Notes: generated from the letters alone by a model not told the origin. A DNA stretch of 64,000 nucleotides from Anastatus disparis (GCA_017163975.1 JAFFSR010000035.1:1399001-1463000), one strand, 5' to 3'; shown: positions 44,650 to 55,660, numbered from the stretch's first letter. Translations and numbers: made by a program.

Positions 44650-45417
44650 ATGGATGGTGACTGCAGTAACAAGCAACAAAATCTAATTAAGATGGCTGAT
44701 CAAAAGAGAAGCCTGGAGCAATCCTTTGGTAACGACTTGGAATATTTAATAAAACAGAATAGCAAGAAAAATTATTGGCAGCAGCTTCTACCGATGGTCT
44801 ACGAACTAAACAGCTCTTTTGGGAAAATTATTCAGGTAAGCCTTGAGAATATAGGAGAAGAAAAAATGGAGTTTGTTCCTGTAGTGCGCTACTGCAGATC
44901 CAATTTTCAAGGTTCACCTCTGTCAGTCGACTGTTGGGAGACATTGAAGCAGGAATTTTATAAAATTGGAGAATTTTTCACTTGTTATAATGAGGAATCT
45001 ATGTTGGATCAGCGACTCTCTATACCTGGATACACTATCCGCTTCATGATTAGTTTTAACGAGAGAGCTTTTGAATTGGTGCCCAATGACGCTCAACCCA
45101 AAGCAGAAGAAAGTGGTGGACGACGGTTAGTATTTAAACGTGTAACATTTGAACGTCTTAAAGTATTATGTATAGATTACAGAATTCAATTGAATATTGT
45201 TGCAAAATCAGTAGATCATATATTACAAGAAATGATAATTTATATGAAAAATGTATTAGAACGAAAACAAGAATCTCAACATGTATACTATCATCCTAGC
45301 GATATAAAAAGTACAATGTCTAGTATGAATGATAATTTTATAAATTTTCTCGATGAATCATTAAAAAATAAGAATCTAATTTTAGAAAAACAAGACTTAT
45401 TTATAATCATATATTAA
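44650..45417 (+). CDS. Unrecognised Polinton terminal gene, 255 residues, intact
   Basis: This is the longest uninterrupted Polinton ORF in the window; the start is the ATG at 44650 (the frame is also open for three codons upstream). No known domain is recognised. Visible parts: an N-terminal Lys/Gln-rich helix, then KIIQVSLENIGEEKMEFVPV, SVDCWETLKQEFYKIGEFF, a Gly-Tyr turn (PGYTIRFMISFNERAFEL), RLVFKRVTFERLKVLCIDYR and a Lys/Asn-rich helical end. No signal peptide or membrane segment. It lies 90 bp after the protease remnant and about 540 bp from the P1 terminus. P2 has a diverged homologue in the same position (54010-54620). The mix of short strands and terminal helices would suit a virion or DNA-associated protein, but no function is claimed. 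Confidence 0.75.
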   Translation: MDGDCSNKQQNLIKMADQKRSLEQSFGNDLEYLIKQNSKKNYWQQLLPMVYELNSSFGKIIQVSLENIGEEKMEFVPVVRYCRSNFQGSPLSVDCWETLKQEFYKIGEFFTCYNEESMLDQRLSIPGYTIRFMISFNERAFELVPNDAQPKAEESGGRRLVFKRVTFERLKVLCIDYRIQLNIVAKSVDHILQEMIIYMKNVLERKQESQHVYYHPSDIKSTMSSMNDNFINFLDESLKNKNLILEKQDLFIIIY

Positions 45418-45905
45418 TTCATTATCCATCATGTGTACACAGTGATGAGATTTATGAATGCTACGTTGTAATGTATATTTTATTTATTATTAATAAATGT
45501 TTTTCAACTTTAAAACATAAGTTTTTTAATCACCTTGTCTGTTACCAATTGCCCATCATTCATACACACAATAATTTATATGTAAATTTTATATTTTCTG
45601 AATCAATATAAATTTATAATTTTAATAATTAAAAATATTAGAATGAAATCTTTTAAATTCATATTTTATAATTTGATATAAGTTTTTAATATTTCAATGA
45701 TTAAAAAGGATTATATTACATATTATAATATTTAAAATTAATAATTTTGAACTATCAATTAAAATATTTTTCATCCCCACTCTAAATTTTGTAGGAGGGG
45801 GTGGAGTGATAAGTGACCCACCAGTTGTTTAGGGTGTCATGCCTAACAAATTCCTACTTCACCTTCTCAGAGGTCATTGACCTAGTGGTCAGTAATCTTT
45901 GGAAT

Positions 45906-45953
45906 GCTGGGTGGGGGTTTGTTTTGACGGTCCATGGTGTCCCTATAACTACT
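45906..45953 (-). repeat. P1 right terminal inverted repeat
   Basis: The complement starts AGTAGTTATAGGGACACCAT and matches the left terminus over 48 bp. Further inside, CTCAGAGGTCATT (about 45875-45887) is shared with the terminal region of P2 (AATGACCTCTGAG near 53612). Confidence 0.9.
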
Positions 45954-46064
45954 TATAGTTGATAAATACTAAAATTGCATCAATTCTGGGCAATTTCAGA
46001 ACTAGAGATTCAGATGGATTAATTATAGTATCTTATTACGGTTTTAGTACACGATTGAATTTCA
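45954..46064 (+). repeat. Satellite remainder to the right of P1
   Basis: It continues the 309-bp unit from the phase broken at 24893 (TAGTTGATAAATACTAAAATT onwards, TTATAGTATCTTATTACGG), then loses similarity at about 46064. Confidence 0.85.
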
Positions 46065-47597
46065 TACATTTCATGTATTTTATTGAATGACACTTTCCTG
46101 AATTTTTTCATAATATTTCTATTGGTATCACATCTCTGAAAATGATAAAAAAAACGTTTATTTTAGCAATTTTTGACATTTTCCGGGAATTTTCAATAAT
46201 TAGCATTGAAAATACATGTGAGTAATTGTAATAATCTCTATTTATGCAATCTGGGATGTGCAAGATCTCAGCAAAGAGTATTGTAGCCCAATCCAATATA
46301 CTTATAAGATCAAAATTGAAAAAAGAAGGATATTCTGATTAGTATTTAATGTTATAAAATGCAAAGGAACAGAGAGCGTGGTAGCGCTCCATGCGGCGGG
46401 GTTACGAAGTGCTACAGTGAACCTTATTTACTTTTATTATTTTATTAGTGACCGCTACTAAAAAATCTCAAGTGAGATTTAATCTGAGATCTCACTTGAG
46501 ATCTTTAGAAATTCAGGTTATATTTTCAATTTACAATATATAAAAAATTGACATAATTTATTTTCACGATAAAGTATCCCAATATGATGTATTTTTGAAC
46601 ACAGAATCTTAAAATGAAGCAAATATCAATTGTTTAAATTCTGTGACATTAAGAGATATTAAACAGAGAAAATTATTCTCTCATGTTTTTATAATCATCT
46701 CTGACAAAATTAGATATTACAATAGAAAATATTTCTTTTTCATCCTCCCGCAAAAAGTTTATGTCTTGCTCCTTGATTTCACGATTAAAAGTATGCTATT
46801 GCTTCCTGGTTATATAATCTTTCTCGTTAGAAAGGCCCGAATTTATAATCGTTGCTTAATTTCAAGCATTGAATATGTTCCATTCTCAACCTCATTTTGT
46901 CCTTGTCTCTCTCATGATAAAATCTTATTCCGTCTTTGTCTGATCATGGAACATGTTTGATGCTTGAGTTTGAGCAACGTCTATTTGCTCTGAAAGTTTA
47001 CATAGTGGGGGTATGAAAGTCAACTGCCCCTCTCATGGTGGAAACATGTCGAAAAAAAAGAGGACGCTTTGTATGTTAGGTAAATGAAAAGATTTTAAAA
47101 TAATGCCATATAATGGCTGTTGCTGTGTAATTAATTGTAAAAACTCATTAGGGAATAGTAAAGTAAAGTTCTTTTCTTTTCCCAAATCAAAAAGTAAGTG
47201 GTATCTAAGAACTGAATTGATTAATGCAGTTGAAAGTATAAAGTGAATTAACTTCACTTTTACTTATTCATAAGTGTATATATAAATCTGATCATATGTT
47301 TCATGAAAACCAATTCACTTAAACGATAACATAACCGTATTACCTTATGATTATTTCAATTAAAATTGAAGAACGTTAATAGTAGTTATGGCAAATGAAA
47401 AGGAACATATATTGAAATTCTTTCTGATCTTCTTCATTATTTGACATCGATCATTTATTATCTTAAACAAAATATTAAAATATAATACAGTCTGCACTTT
47501 AGTCTATAGTGAAACATCCTCATAAAATTTCAATATTTGTTTTTTTTTATTTGCCATAATTGCTATTAACCATCTTAAATCAATTTAAATTGAATGA
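46065..47597. other. AT-rich DNA, no gene supported
   Basis: It holds a short inverted repeat (ATCTCAAGTGAGAT at 46465-46478 and ATCTCACTTGAGAT at 46489-46502) and a looser one at about 46860-46970. A 105-codon frame at 46643-46960 has hydrophobic, low-complexity composition and no family resemblance, so it is not called. Confidence 0.5.
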
Positions 47598-49732
47598 CCA
47601 ACCCTTGATGATGAAATGCCAAAAAAACGAGTCTTTAGTACTTTTAATAATTTAATCACTTTTATTCTATTAATAATATATTTTTTATGTCTTATTATAG
47701 AATTTAGAATATATTTAAGTATTTTACATTTAAAAATGACTATTTATGGTTAAAATTATAAGACTATCATAACTTAAAAATTATTATTATTATTATTATT
47801 ATTATAAGAACAAAATAAAAAAATACAAATATTTCACTTAAATTTTTAAATAAATTTTTTTAAATTCTATTCATTATCAATTTCGACTTCTTCTTCTTCT
47901 CCTGGATCTGTAATCGGAGGACAGTTTAAACAATTGTCACCGGAGCATGTTCCACATGTCGAGTTACAAAATAATCCTAATTTTCTGCAACTGCAATTAG
48001 CACTGCAAGTAGTCTTACAGTTGCAAAAAATCATTCTTAGAAGCTGTTCTGGTGCAGGATGGTTTAGCATTCTTGTAGGCTGTAAAAAACCATCTTTATG
48101 GATCCATCCCCAATTCGTTGGAAGAATATTTTTATTTCCTAACCATATTTGCGTTTGCAAATATACTCTTTTAAAATGTTCGCATAAAGCATCAACTGCT
48201 GGAACTAATGATGACAATTTTACAGCGCTATTTTTAGTTGTAGCCTTAATAAAGGTCTGGTAACGCATATTTTCTAAATACGTAGATAAATTAACGTTCT
48301 CTAATTTATTAATTTGTATATCTTTCGCAGTCCCATATCAAATCGGCAAGCTACATAGTCTCATTTCTTTTCTTCTATCTGAGTTTATACTTATATGATA
48401 TATATGTATATATACATATATGTGTGTCCACTTACAAAATATACATATAGGAACTGAAAAGAATAGAAGCTATATACCGTACAGACTCAAAGAAACTGTA
48501 AAATATTTAAATGTATGTATCTAAAATACTCGAAAATGAACGAATTTATGCGCTCCGAAAATTTTACCGAAAAAGTACAATTGGTTTTTTTATGATAACT
48601 CCGCTAATTTTTAAGCTTTTTAATTGTTCCAAAATGGATTTTGTAGGTAATTGTATCATCTTTAAGTCATGTGAATATCAATTTTGAAAAAGTTTTATTT
48701 TTCGAGATTTTTTAGTTTGAAGGGCCAAAAATAGGTGGTACTTGGCTCTGATTACAGAATTCTAGCACTGATATCTCAGTTGATTTTTATCGGACAAAAA
48801 TAAAAAAAAAACAAAATATTCATGAAAGAAAGCTATATTTTTTAACTCTGGTACTTTTTACGTACATCTGTTAATTATTGAGATTTTAAAAAAAGGATGA
48901 ATTTTTGAAAAATAAAAAAAATTTTTTTTTATATAAACTTGATTTTTCAAAAAAATAAGCATTCTAAATTGCTGAAACTTCTAGAACACATAGTTGGTAC
49001 CTAAATAAGATGAACTTTTAAAGGATTTCTCTATATTTCAAAACCTGTCTTAATGACAGTGATTTGAATATTGAAATTTTATTGTCAAACTATATAAAAT
49101 AATTTTATTTTCCTTGTAACTCCTTTAATTTTCATACTGTTGACTTAAAACAAAATTGATTTTAAAGATAATCTTAATACCTTCAAATAATATTTTATAC
49201 ATTTTTATCAAAAAGTATGCCATTTTTCTGTTATTTAACGTTGAATATTACTCTTAAAGTTTCAAGCGTAACAGTATTAATATTCAATAATTCATAATTC
49301 CTTATGTATTGTATATAAAATAATGATTAAAAATGGAATCGTTTTGTTCTTTTACAAGCTTCATTTTTGTTTCTAATGAGTTTTTTGATAAAATTAAAAC
49401 TTTTCAAGTTATTTCATGAAAAACCGTCAGAAAACATGCTTTTTTACACTAAAAATCTATGTTTTCAATCACCTATAGCTCGAAAAGTATTCATTTAACA
49501 AAAAAACTCATTAAAAACTTTTTGCTTTAAATTGATTTTTACATTGAATTATATTGTTTTTTTTTTCCTCACCACCCCCGAGAAGGGGCGGCTCCCGCCC
49601 CCTGGGCAAAAGCGCACATCGGCATTATATAACTTTGGTTTTTTGGACTATTCTTTACCTACTGACAAATTTTCATGTTAATCCATCCTAACCGACAAAA
49701 TTTCCAGCTGAAATGCTTCAATGACTGGACTA
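47598..49732 (-). mobile_element. CXC element, copy 3 (inverted, 3' end lost)
   Basis: The outer end (49732) has the full terminus CAATGACTGGACTA followed by TAT, and it lies in a family H MITE remnant. The opposite end stops near 47598, in the sequence corresponding to about 19795 of copy 1, so about 570 bp with the second terminus are missing. The MITE B target is present as an empty TTAA (49050-49053). The ORF is intact. Confidence 0.87.
47867..48268 (-). CDS. Cysteine-rich CXC/TSO1-like ORF, copy 3 (intact, 133 residues)
   Basis: Same frame as copy 2 with few substitutions (ALCEHFKRVYLQTQIWLGN, ILPTNWGWIHKDG, FCNCKTTCSANCSCRKLGLF, acidic end with one extra Glu). Its retention as an open frame in a truncated transposon suggests that the family spread recently or that the frame was under constraint; the sequence alone cannot choose between these. 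Confidence 0.6.
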   Translation of the reverse strand: MRYQTFIKATTKNSAVKLSSLVPAVDALCEHFKRVYLQTQIWLGNKNILPTNWGWIHKDGFLQPTRMLNHPAPEQLLRMIFCNCKTTCSANCSCRKLGLFCNSTCGTCSGDNCLNCPPITDPGEEEEVEIDNE

Positions 49733-49735
49733 TAT

Positions 49736-49784
49736 CCCGAAGTTTGAGCAAAATCCGTGACCCGGAGGTATGACACTCTCCTAG
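49736..49784. mobile_element. Family H MITE remnant
   Basis: AAGTTTGAGCAAAATCCGTG followed by ACTCTCCTAG and TGA matches the right end of family H copies. The rest of the MITE is missing, apparently lost together with the truncated end of CXC copy 3, which had inserted at its TTATCCC site. Confidence 0.8.
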
Positions 49785-49789
49785 TGAGT

Positions 49790-51190
49790 TTATTTCATTA
49801 TTTAACTTTTTTCATCCTAATCTCAAATCTCGTATATATCTTTTGATATCTATACTCACCATGTGGAAGGTGTTCCTACTGAGAAGGGTAGATTCCAAAA
49901 TGGCTGAGCTAGATGAGCTGGTTGAGTTGATTGAGATAAGAGAGCGAGAGCGCCTCGTGCAGCGAGTTTTACTCGTGGTTTTGAGATAATTATCTGCGCC
50001 ATCTAGGTAGATAGTTAAGATGACTTATGCTTCAATTTCAGATAACGTTCTGTGTAATTTTCTGCGCATGTATACTAACGCCATCTACCCAGTGCCTTAG
50101 ATAATATCTATAAATAGTATTTAATTACATGTTAATTAGACAGAATTGTTATTATTTATTAAATCTTGACTTTTAATCACTCGATTCTTTACTCCTATTT
50201 ATCTAATTATTGTTAATTCCATGCAAATTTGTTAATAAAGAAAAATCACTGGATGTTAGTAACTTTTATTAGGATCTGAAGTCCCTTTTGCACCCGATAT
50301 TTTCTAATTTGCTACACCTTCATTCTCATATTTAATAATAATATTTAATATATATATTCACGATAGTTATTTATCATGAATATGCATATACTTTATTGTT
50401 TTATATGTTCTTTACTTCAAATTCGTGTTTTAATTGATTAACAATTAACTATTTTATTAAGTGTAAAAGGATAGTGACGACGTCGAGTAGCATCTCTTTC
50501 TGTCTCTCTTACTCTTGCCGAATTGGACAAGAGACGGCGCTCTCTACCTGTGTGCCACGCATTAACTTGTTCATAGCGGGCTTTTCATTCAAATTTAAAT
50601 TGTGATCCATTTTGCAAAAATTTAGTGAATCATAAAATATTTTTTTATAAGAAATTCTATCATATAAGTATTTATATTTTCTGATAAACAATAAATTTTT
50701 TTTACAATTATTTCTCTCTTTTTCTTAGACGTGATCTACTTTACCGACCCATATTTCAATATTTCAATTAAACAAAAATTATTTGAACTTATCTTAATCA
50801 GAAAAAAATATGCAAATTTGAACTCGTTGCGAAAACAAAAAGAAAAAAAAAACTTTTGTTAGCAAAAGAAAATCAAGCCGTTATTTAGAGACTCCAAGTC
50901 TGATTAGACGCTGATGCCCATCACTTGACGCAACTTCTGCGTCCTCTGCTGGTTAAACACTTAATCCAATGATGTTTTGGTAATAATATCTTCTGTTGCC
51001 CGAGTGGTCCCGACTGCAATAATACACATGTAAACCCAGCTCCTCCCACATACATGGAAATAAGGGCAAAAACATTTTTAGTGATATAGTGCCGTATATG
51101 TCAGACCAAAATAATTTAATATGAATCAAAGTTTTTTATTTCATTTTAATTTTTTATTATGAGCAAGGTTTTAGGACCATTGCAATTTTA
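49790..51190. other. Unassigned DNA with one short acidic ORF
   Basis: An ATG at 49861 opens a 42-codon frame ending 49989 (MAELDELVELIEIRERERLV within it), a charged helix with no family resemblance that I can defend. Otherwise AT-rich, without recognised repeats or genes. Confidence 0.4.
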
Positions 51191-52900
51191 TCTAGATTCT
51201 GTATTGATTCAGCAATCATCGTAAGAAGATTACGCAAAGCCTCTGTGTTGTTCTTGTACAAATTTTGTACTTAATCCGTATTGAGATACTATATTTATTC
51301 GGTCTTAAGACCTAGTTTTAAAATTCGTACAGAATCTAGGCAATTTCAGTATTAATCAACTATGTATTGTTAAAAGATTGCGTGTACGTTTGGTTTTCAG
51401 TTTGTAATAAGTCCAAACAGTTTTCGTGCTGGATTCGTACTAACTCGAAGAGGCCCAGACCTCCGGATCACGGATTTTGCTCAAACTTTGGGATAAGTTC
51501 CTAGGTGTGAAAATATAAAGAAAACCAGAATTTTGGACCCTAATGCTTAAAATTTCCCTAGTTATAGGTAATTAAAGAAAATCACTGAAAAAGTTACTAG
51601 ATTTCCAAACGCTTATAGCTCTTAAGCGTTAACAGCTAGAAGCTTAAAACCATTTTCGAATGAAAGCTGACCTCAAATCCTTTCGAAATAGTGCTTGTAG
51701 CATATCAAAATATTATTTTTTTCCAACGTTATAGCGTTATAAGATTTTGACGTGAATTTCCTTCTAAAAACATTAATTAATAATAAATGCTAAAATGTAG
51801 TACAATTTTTATAACACTGTAGCTATGGGAAAAAATAATATTTTGATATGCTGTAGGTGCTGTTTCGAAAGGATTTGAGCTCAGCTTTCATTTAAAAACA
51901 ATTACAAGTGTCTAGTTGTTAATGCTAAAGAACTATAGGTGTTTGAAAATCTAGTAACTTTTTCAGTGATTTTCTCTAATTGCCTATAATTAGGGAAATT
52001 TTGAGCGTTAGGGTCTAAAGTTCTGGTTTTTTTCATATTTTGACATCTAGAAACTTATCCCAAAGTTTGAGCAAAATCCATGATCCGGAGGCCTGGGCCT
52101 CTCCTAGTAAGTTTATTTCATTATTCGACATCTTTCTTTTGAATTTCAAACCTCGTATATAGTCTATTCAGATTCAGTACTAATTCAGCACTTATTGTAA
52201 GAAGATTTTAAATAGATTCTGTTTTGTTTTTTTACAAATTTTATACTTAATCCATATTGTGATATTATAATCATTTTGTCTGAAGTTCAAGTTTTAAATT
52301 TTGTACAGAATCTATACAATTTTAGTATTTATCAAGTATGTATTTTTAAAAGATTGCGTGTACATTTGGTTTTCAGTTTGTAGTAAGTTTGTACGGTTTT
52401 CGTGTCGAATTCGTACTAAGTTTATTTCATTATTCGTAATTTTTCTTTTGAGTTTTAAATCTCGTATATATTTTATTTAGATTCATTACTAATTTAGCGC
52501 TTATTGTAAGAGGATTTTGCATAGATTCAGTTTTGTTTTCGTTTAAATTGTTACTGAATCCTTATTGTGACTTTATAATCTTTTGGTCTAAATTCCTAGT
52601 TTTAAATTTCGTACAGAATCTATGCAAGATTAGTATTTATGAACTATGTTTCGATAAAAGTTTGCGTGTACATTTGGTTTTCAGTTCGTATTGAGTCCGT
52701 TCGGTTTTCGTACTGAATTCTTATTGAGTTTATTTTATTATTCTTAATTTTTATTAGTGATTCAAAAATTAGTACAGATTTCACAAACATTTAGTACGAA
52801 TCTACTATTTATTTTAATAATATTCGGTGCCTATTTTGCACAACAATTGTCTAATTGGCGTGCTGATTTTATACTGATTATGCTCTAAGTGAGTTTACTT
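51191..52900 (-). repeat. Satellite, about 309-bp unit, array 2 (inverted relative to array 1)
   Basis: AGATTGCGTG-type segments occur at 51375, 52351 and 52659. The first interval of 976 bp equals 309 plus the 664-bp MITE and its 3-bp duplication; the second is 308 bp. Orientation is opposite to 23740-24893, and the flank 52790-52900 matches the flank of array 1 on the other strand. Confidence 0.88.
51444..52107. mobile_element. Palindromic MITE family H, copy 2 (664 bp), in satellite
   Basis: Left end CTCGAAGAGGCCCAGACCTC, right end GAGGCCTGGGCCTCTCCTAG, TAA on both sides (51441-51443, 52108-52110). Both halves pair nearly throughout. The interrupted satellite period returns to 309 bp when the insert and one TAA are removed. 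Confidence 0.9.
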
Positions 52901-52914
52901 CATATTTGCCTTAA

Positions 52915-53270
52915 GAGCAGGCCGGATTCGCTGTCCTTGTCTAATTGGCATTTTTGTTATTTACTCAAGTTTTAATCGGTGTATCTTCAAATTAAAGGTC
53001 GAGCGCAATAGATATTATTATTATGAACATCTATGCACAAGAAAAAAAATATCTACCGGTTTGTTTTTGAGAAAAGTAAGTAACGCCAAAGTAAAAGTTT
53101 ATGTTTATAATATTTTCGCGTTACTTACTTTTCTCAAAAACAAACCAATAGATATTTTTTTTCTTGTTCATAGATGTTCATAATAATAATATCTATTGCG
53201 CTCGACCTTTAATTTGAAGATACACCGATTAAAACTTGAGTAAATAACAAACAACTCAATTGTTACTCGC
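52915..53270. mobile_element. Hairpin MITE family A, copy 2, right end missing
   Basis: TTAA (52911-52914) then GAGCAGGCCGGATTCGCTGT. Long arms pair around about 53105 (TTTGTTTTTGAGAAAAGTAA and complement). The right arm stops after GTTACTCG, while copy 3 continues to CCGGCCTGCTG-TTAA, so the last 35 bp or so are lost. Confidence 0.85.
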
Positions 53271-54009
53271 ATTCGCAGATTCCGAACTAATTTTATACGT
53301 ATTTTATTTAGTATTTGTGCTTCATTAGTATGAATTTTGTACTTTATTTGCATTGCGTTTCGAGACTACATTCAGAGTTCGCTCAGTACGAATTCCGTGT
53401 AAATATCATATCGATTTTACGTTGATGCAGTACGAATTACATACTGATATCAGCGTAAAATCAGTATAGAATCAACACGAACTTTTTTAGCAGGGATACC
53501 ACGTTCTTTTTCGGGTGCATGTGCATATGCGTAATTATAACGCATATTAGTCGTATAGGTAATACTATAAAGCGTGACATCCAACCGCCACTCCTGTCCC
53601 TTCCCAGAGATAAATGACCTCTGAGTGGCGTCAGGAACTGTGTGAGTCATTGTGATGTCACATGGTTAAACATACATATAATTTAATTTGAAGATGACTA
53701 ACTTCTTAATAATATTTATAAAAAAAATGTATATAAAGAAAAAATTTCAAAATTTATTAATGAAATTTATCAAAGTTAATCAAAATTAATCAAGCGAAAT
53801 TCAGAATTAATTTATTTGACCAATAAAATATTTTGTAACTTAAAAAAAAACGACTTTATTAGGATGAGGTGTAATATTGGTCCAGAAAGAAGAAGATGAT
53901 GAGCATACTTCATATTCTTTCGTTTATTGTTTTATAAAATATATAGAGGATACAATTGCAGTATATGTATAGTGAAAAAAACTTATTTTATAAGTATAGT
54001 GTATAATAA

Positions 54010-54620
54010 TTTATTTTTCACACTTGTAATTAACGACGCAATTATATCATCATCATCACACTCGAGTACAGCTTGTTTCACATAGCCCGCAGAATATTCA
54101 TCTAATTCAGATCTATATTGAACACCGCACAATTATTCTACAAGATCAACAATCTCTTCTGCGCACATACTAACACCTTTAACAAATGTTAAAGGTGTTA
54201 GTGTAGCGTGGTTAAATATTTTATTCTATCATCTACGCAGGATGCAACGCCTTGTAAATACTCGAAAGTCACTTTTCTCATAAGAATGCTCTGTCGTTAC
54301 CCTTTGACTACACCAAAGACAGGGACGAAATTTTCTTTAATTTCAATGGCTCTATTAGTATGGCTTTTAGTATACTTCAGAATCCAGCCAGTTCCGTACA
54401 TTTTTTGCTCCATCAAATCATCAGCATTACCATCAAAATATTTTTTAGTATCACCAAACGTAAGCCTAAACTCGTTCCATGTATCCGTAGTGAAAGCTAT
54501 TCCTTGAAAATCGTTTAAGAGTAGGCGTACCATTGGATGAAATTCGCCATCTCAAAGCTTATTATATTCAAGACCAACCAAATTTTTTTTCGTAAGTGAC
54601 TTGTTCAAACCGTAGAAAGA
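54010..54620 (-). pseudogene. P2 homologue of the unrecognised Polinton terminal gene
   Basis: The frame 54533-54297 and its extensions align with P1 44650-45417: LVGLEYNKL, a stop, DGEFHPMVRLLLNDFQGIAF (P1: SLENIGEEKMEFVPVVRY), TDTWNEFRLTFGDTKKYFDG (P1: SVDCWETLKQEFYKIGEFF), YGTGWILKYTKSHTNRAIEI (P1: PGYTIRFMISFNERAFEL) and, in another frame, ILMRKVTFEYLQG (P1: VFKRVTFERLK). A 32-bp palindrome (54170-54201) lies in its 3' part. It has stops and frameshifts. Confidence 0.65.
54170..54201. repeat. 32-bp palindrome
   Basis: CTAACACCTTTAAC and its complement flank a four-base centre. It falls within the 3' part of the broken terminal gene of P2, where P1 has no such palindrome. Confidence 0.8.
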
Positions 54621-54819
54621 ATTAAAGATGGGTCGTGTAAAATTCTTCTTCTAATGTGCCATTTTTTTCCTTTTTTCTTTATAACTTTCTGTGATACGAA
54701 TGTCGACTGAATGATTGTCATCTTGATGAATATAATCTCATTGTATAAAGGCCTAACACAAGAGACAGTGGGGGGTAAGGTGATGACTAAGAAAATACAC
54801 TTCAACTATTCTTTTGTAA

Positions 54820-55330
54820 CGAACGTGATTTAACGGCAAGAAAGTAACAATGATTCCGAGAAAAGTCATCGACAGCATTTTTGATGAACACGTGGACACA
54901 GGAACACTTGCAGCTACAGTACTGTTTTCTACCAAATCAGCAAAAAATTGTTATTATATCCCTCGAACTCTAACCTTATTAATTCTTTAGCAAGCGTTAC
55001 TCTACGAGAAGAAAGCAACAATTATTCCTAGAAAAGTTATCGTTAACATGTCTGATCGACACGTAGCTTGCACCTATAGTATTGTTTTCTACGAAACCAG
55101 CAAAAAAATTATTAAATTTCTAGAACACTAATCTTACTACATTCTTGGTAATGAACATGACTTTGGAACAAGAAAGTATCAGGTTACAATAACGACAGTT
55201 TACCACAGCACTTTTAAAAACATCTTATCATACAACAACCATTTCCAGAAAAGTTATCATCAATATGTTTGGATGGTACATAAGTTCTGGCTACAGCATC
55301 GTTTTTTACTAAATCAATAGAAAAATTGTT
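54820..55330 (-). repeat. Tandem duplications of the P2 protease tail
   Basis: The end of the protease frame (KFLNNFS, VKNDAVARTYVPSKHIDDN) is repeated downstream twice in decayed form. CCGAGAAAAGTCATCGACAG at 54856, a relative at 55027 and another at 55243 mark units spaced 171 and 216 bp. TTTTCTACCAAATCAGCAAA and its relatives recur with them. Confidence 0.75.
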
Positions 55331-55660
55331 AAGAAATTTCTCGAAACTCAATCCAAATGTCGTGTAATCCAAGAACATTATACAAAATTGTGCGCACACA
55401 TAAAATGTTTCACTCTGTAATTGTACTATATTCCAACGGAATCTATTACAATTGTGACGTGAACGGTTAATATAATCTGGTATTAAAGGCAGCATTCCAT
55501 AACTATCAAAATACCAAGCTGTACACCTACGGTTAACGTACATGCACACCCAATACATTCTAGGTTTTGAATGACCATCAATGTTCACTACAATCGCTGT
55601 TGGTTTCGTCCACACCTTCGGAATTCGATCTGCTGGGTACACTCCTACAGCGTGGGACGG
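55214..55660 (-). pseudogene. P2 adenain-like cysteine protease, catalytic His lost
   Basis: The 142-codon frame includes YPADRIPKVWTKP (matching P1), YWVCMYVNRRCTAWYFDSYG and YVCAQFCIMFLDYTTFG. The position of the catalytic His (HWV in P1) is Tyr here, consistent with a single CAT-to-TAT change. The catalytic Cys (QFC) remains. The frame begins in sequence that should continue upstream, and its tail is tandemly duplicated, so it is a dead copy. Confidence 0.82.

Larger units (their letters stand above)
24894..45953 (+). mobile_element. Polinton/Maverick element P1, complete ends, 21,060 bp with nested insertions
   Basis: The terminal inverted repeats begin AG and end CT, as in Polintons, and a 6-bp target duplication flanks them: CATAGT (24888-24893) and TATAGT (45954-45959), one mismatch. 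The satellite continues across it. Genes on the plus strand are PolB, ATPase, a small ORF, penton-like, X-like, MCP, exonuclease-like, protease and an unrecognised gene. Subtracting the piggyBac (about 6.2 kb) and MITE B (381 bp) leaves about 14.5 kb, in the normal Polinton range. No integrase or PLA2-like gene is recognisable. Most genes have stops or frameshifts. Confidence 0.93.

Noticed and set aside
24894..45953. Polydnavirus (bracovirus) proviral segment
   Set aside because: The gene set, AG termini and 6-bp duplication are those of a Polinton; no bracovirus gene families or excision motifs were recognised.
46643..46960. 105-codon ORF in the spacer right of P1
   Set aside because: Composition follows AT-rich background, no motif, no homologous partner in the window.
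47934..48263. 109-codon ORF opposite the CXC ORF (also at 19111 and 38934)
   Set aside because: It is the reverse-strand shadow of the conserved cysteine-rich frame and changes more where the CXC frame is conserved.
51444..52107. A CRISPR-like or regulatory repeat array in the satellite zone
   Set aside because: The repeats are a 309-bp eukaryotic satellite and a palindromic MITE; there are no short regularly spaced direct repeats.
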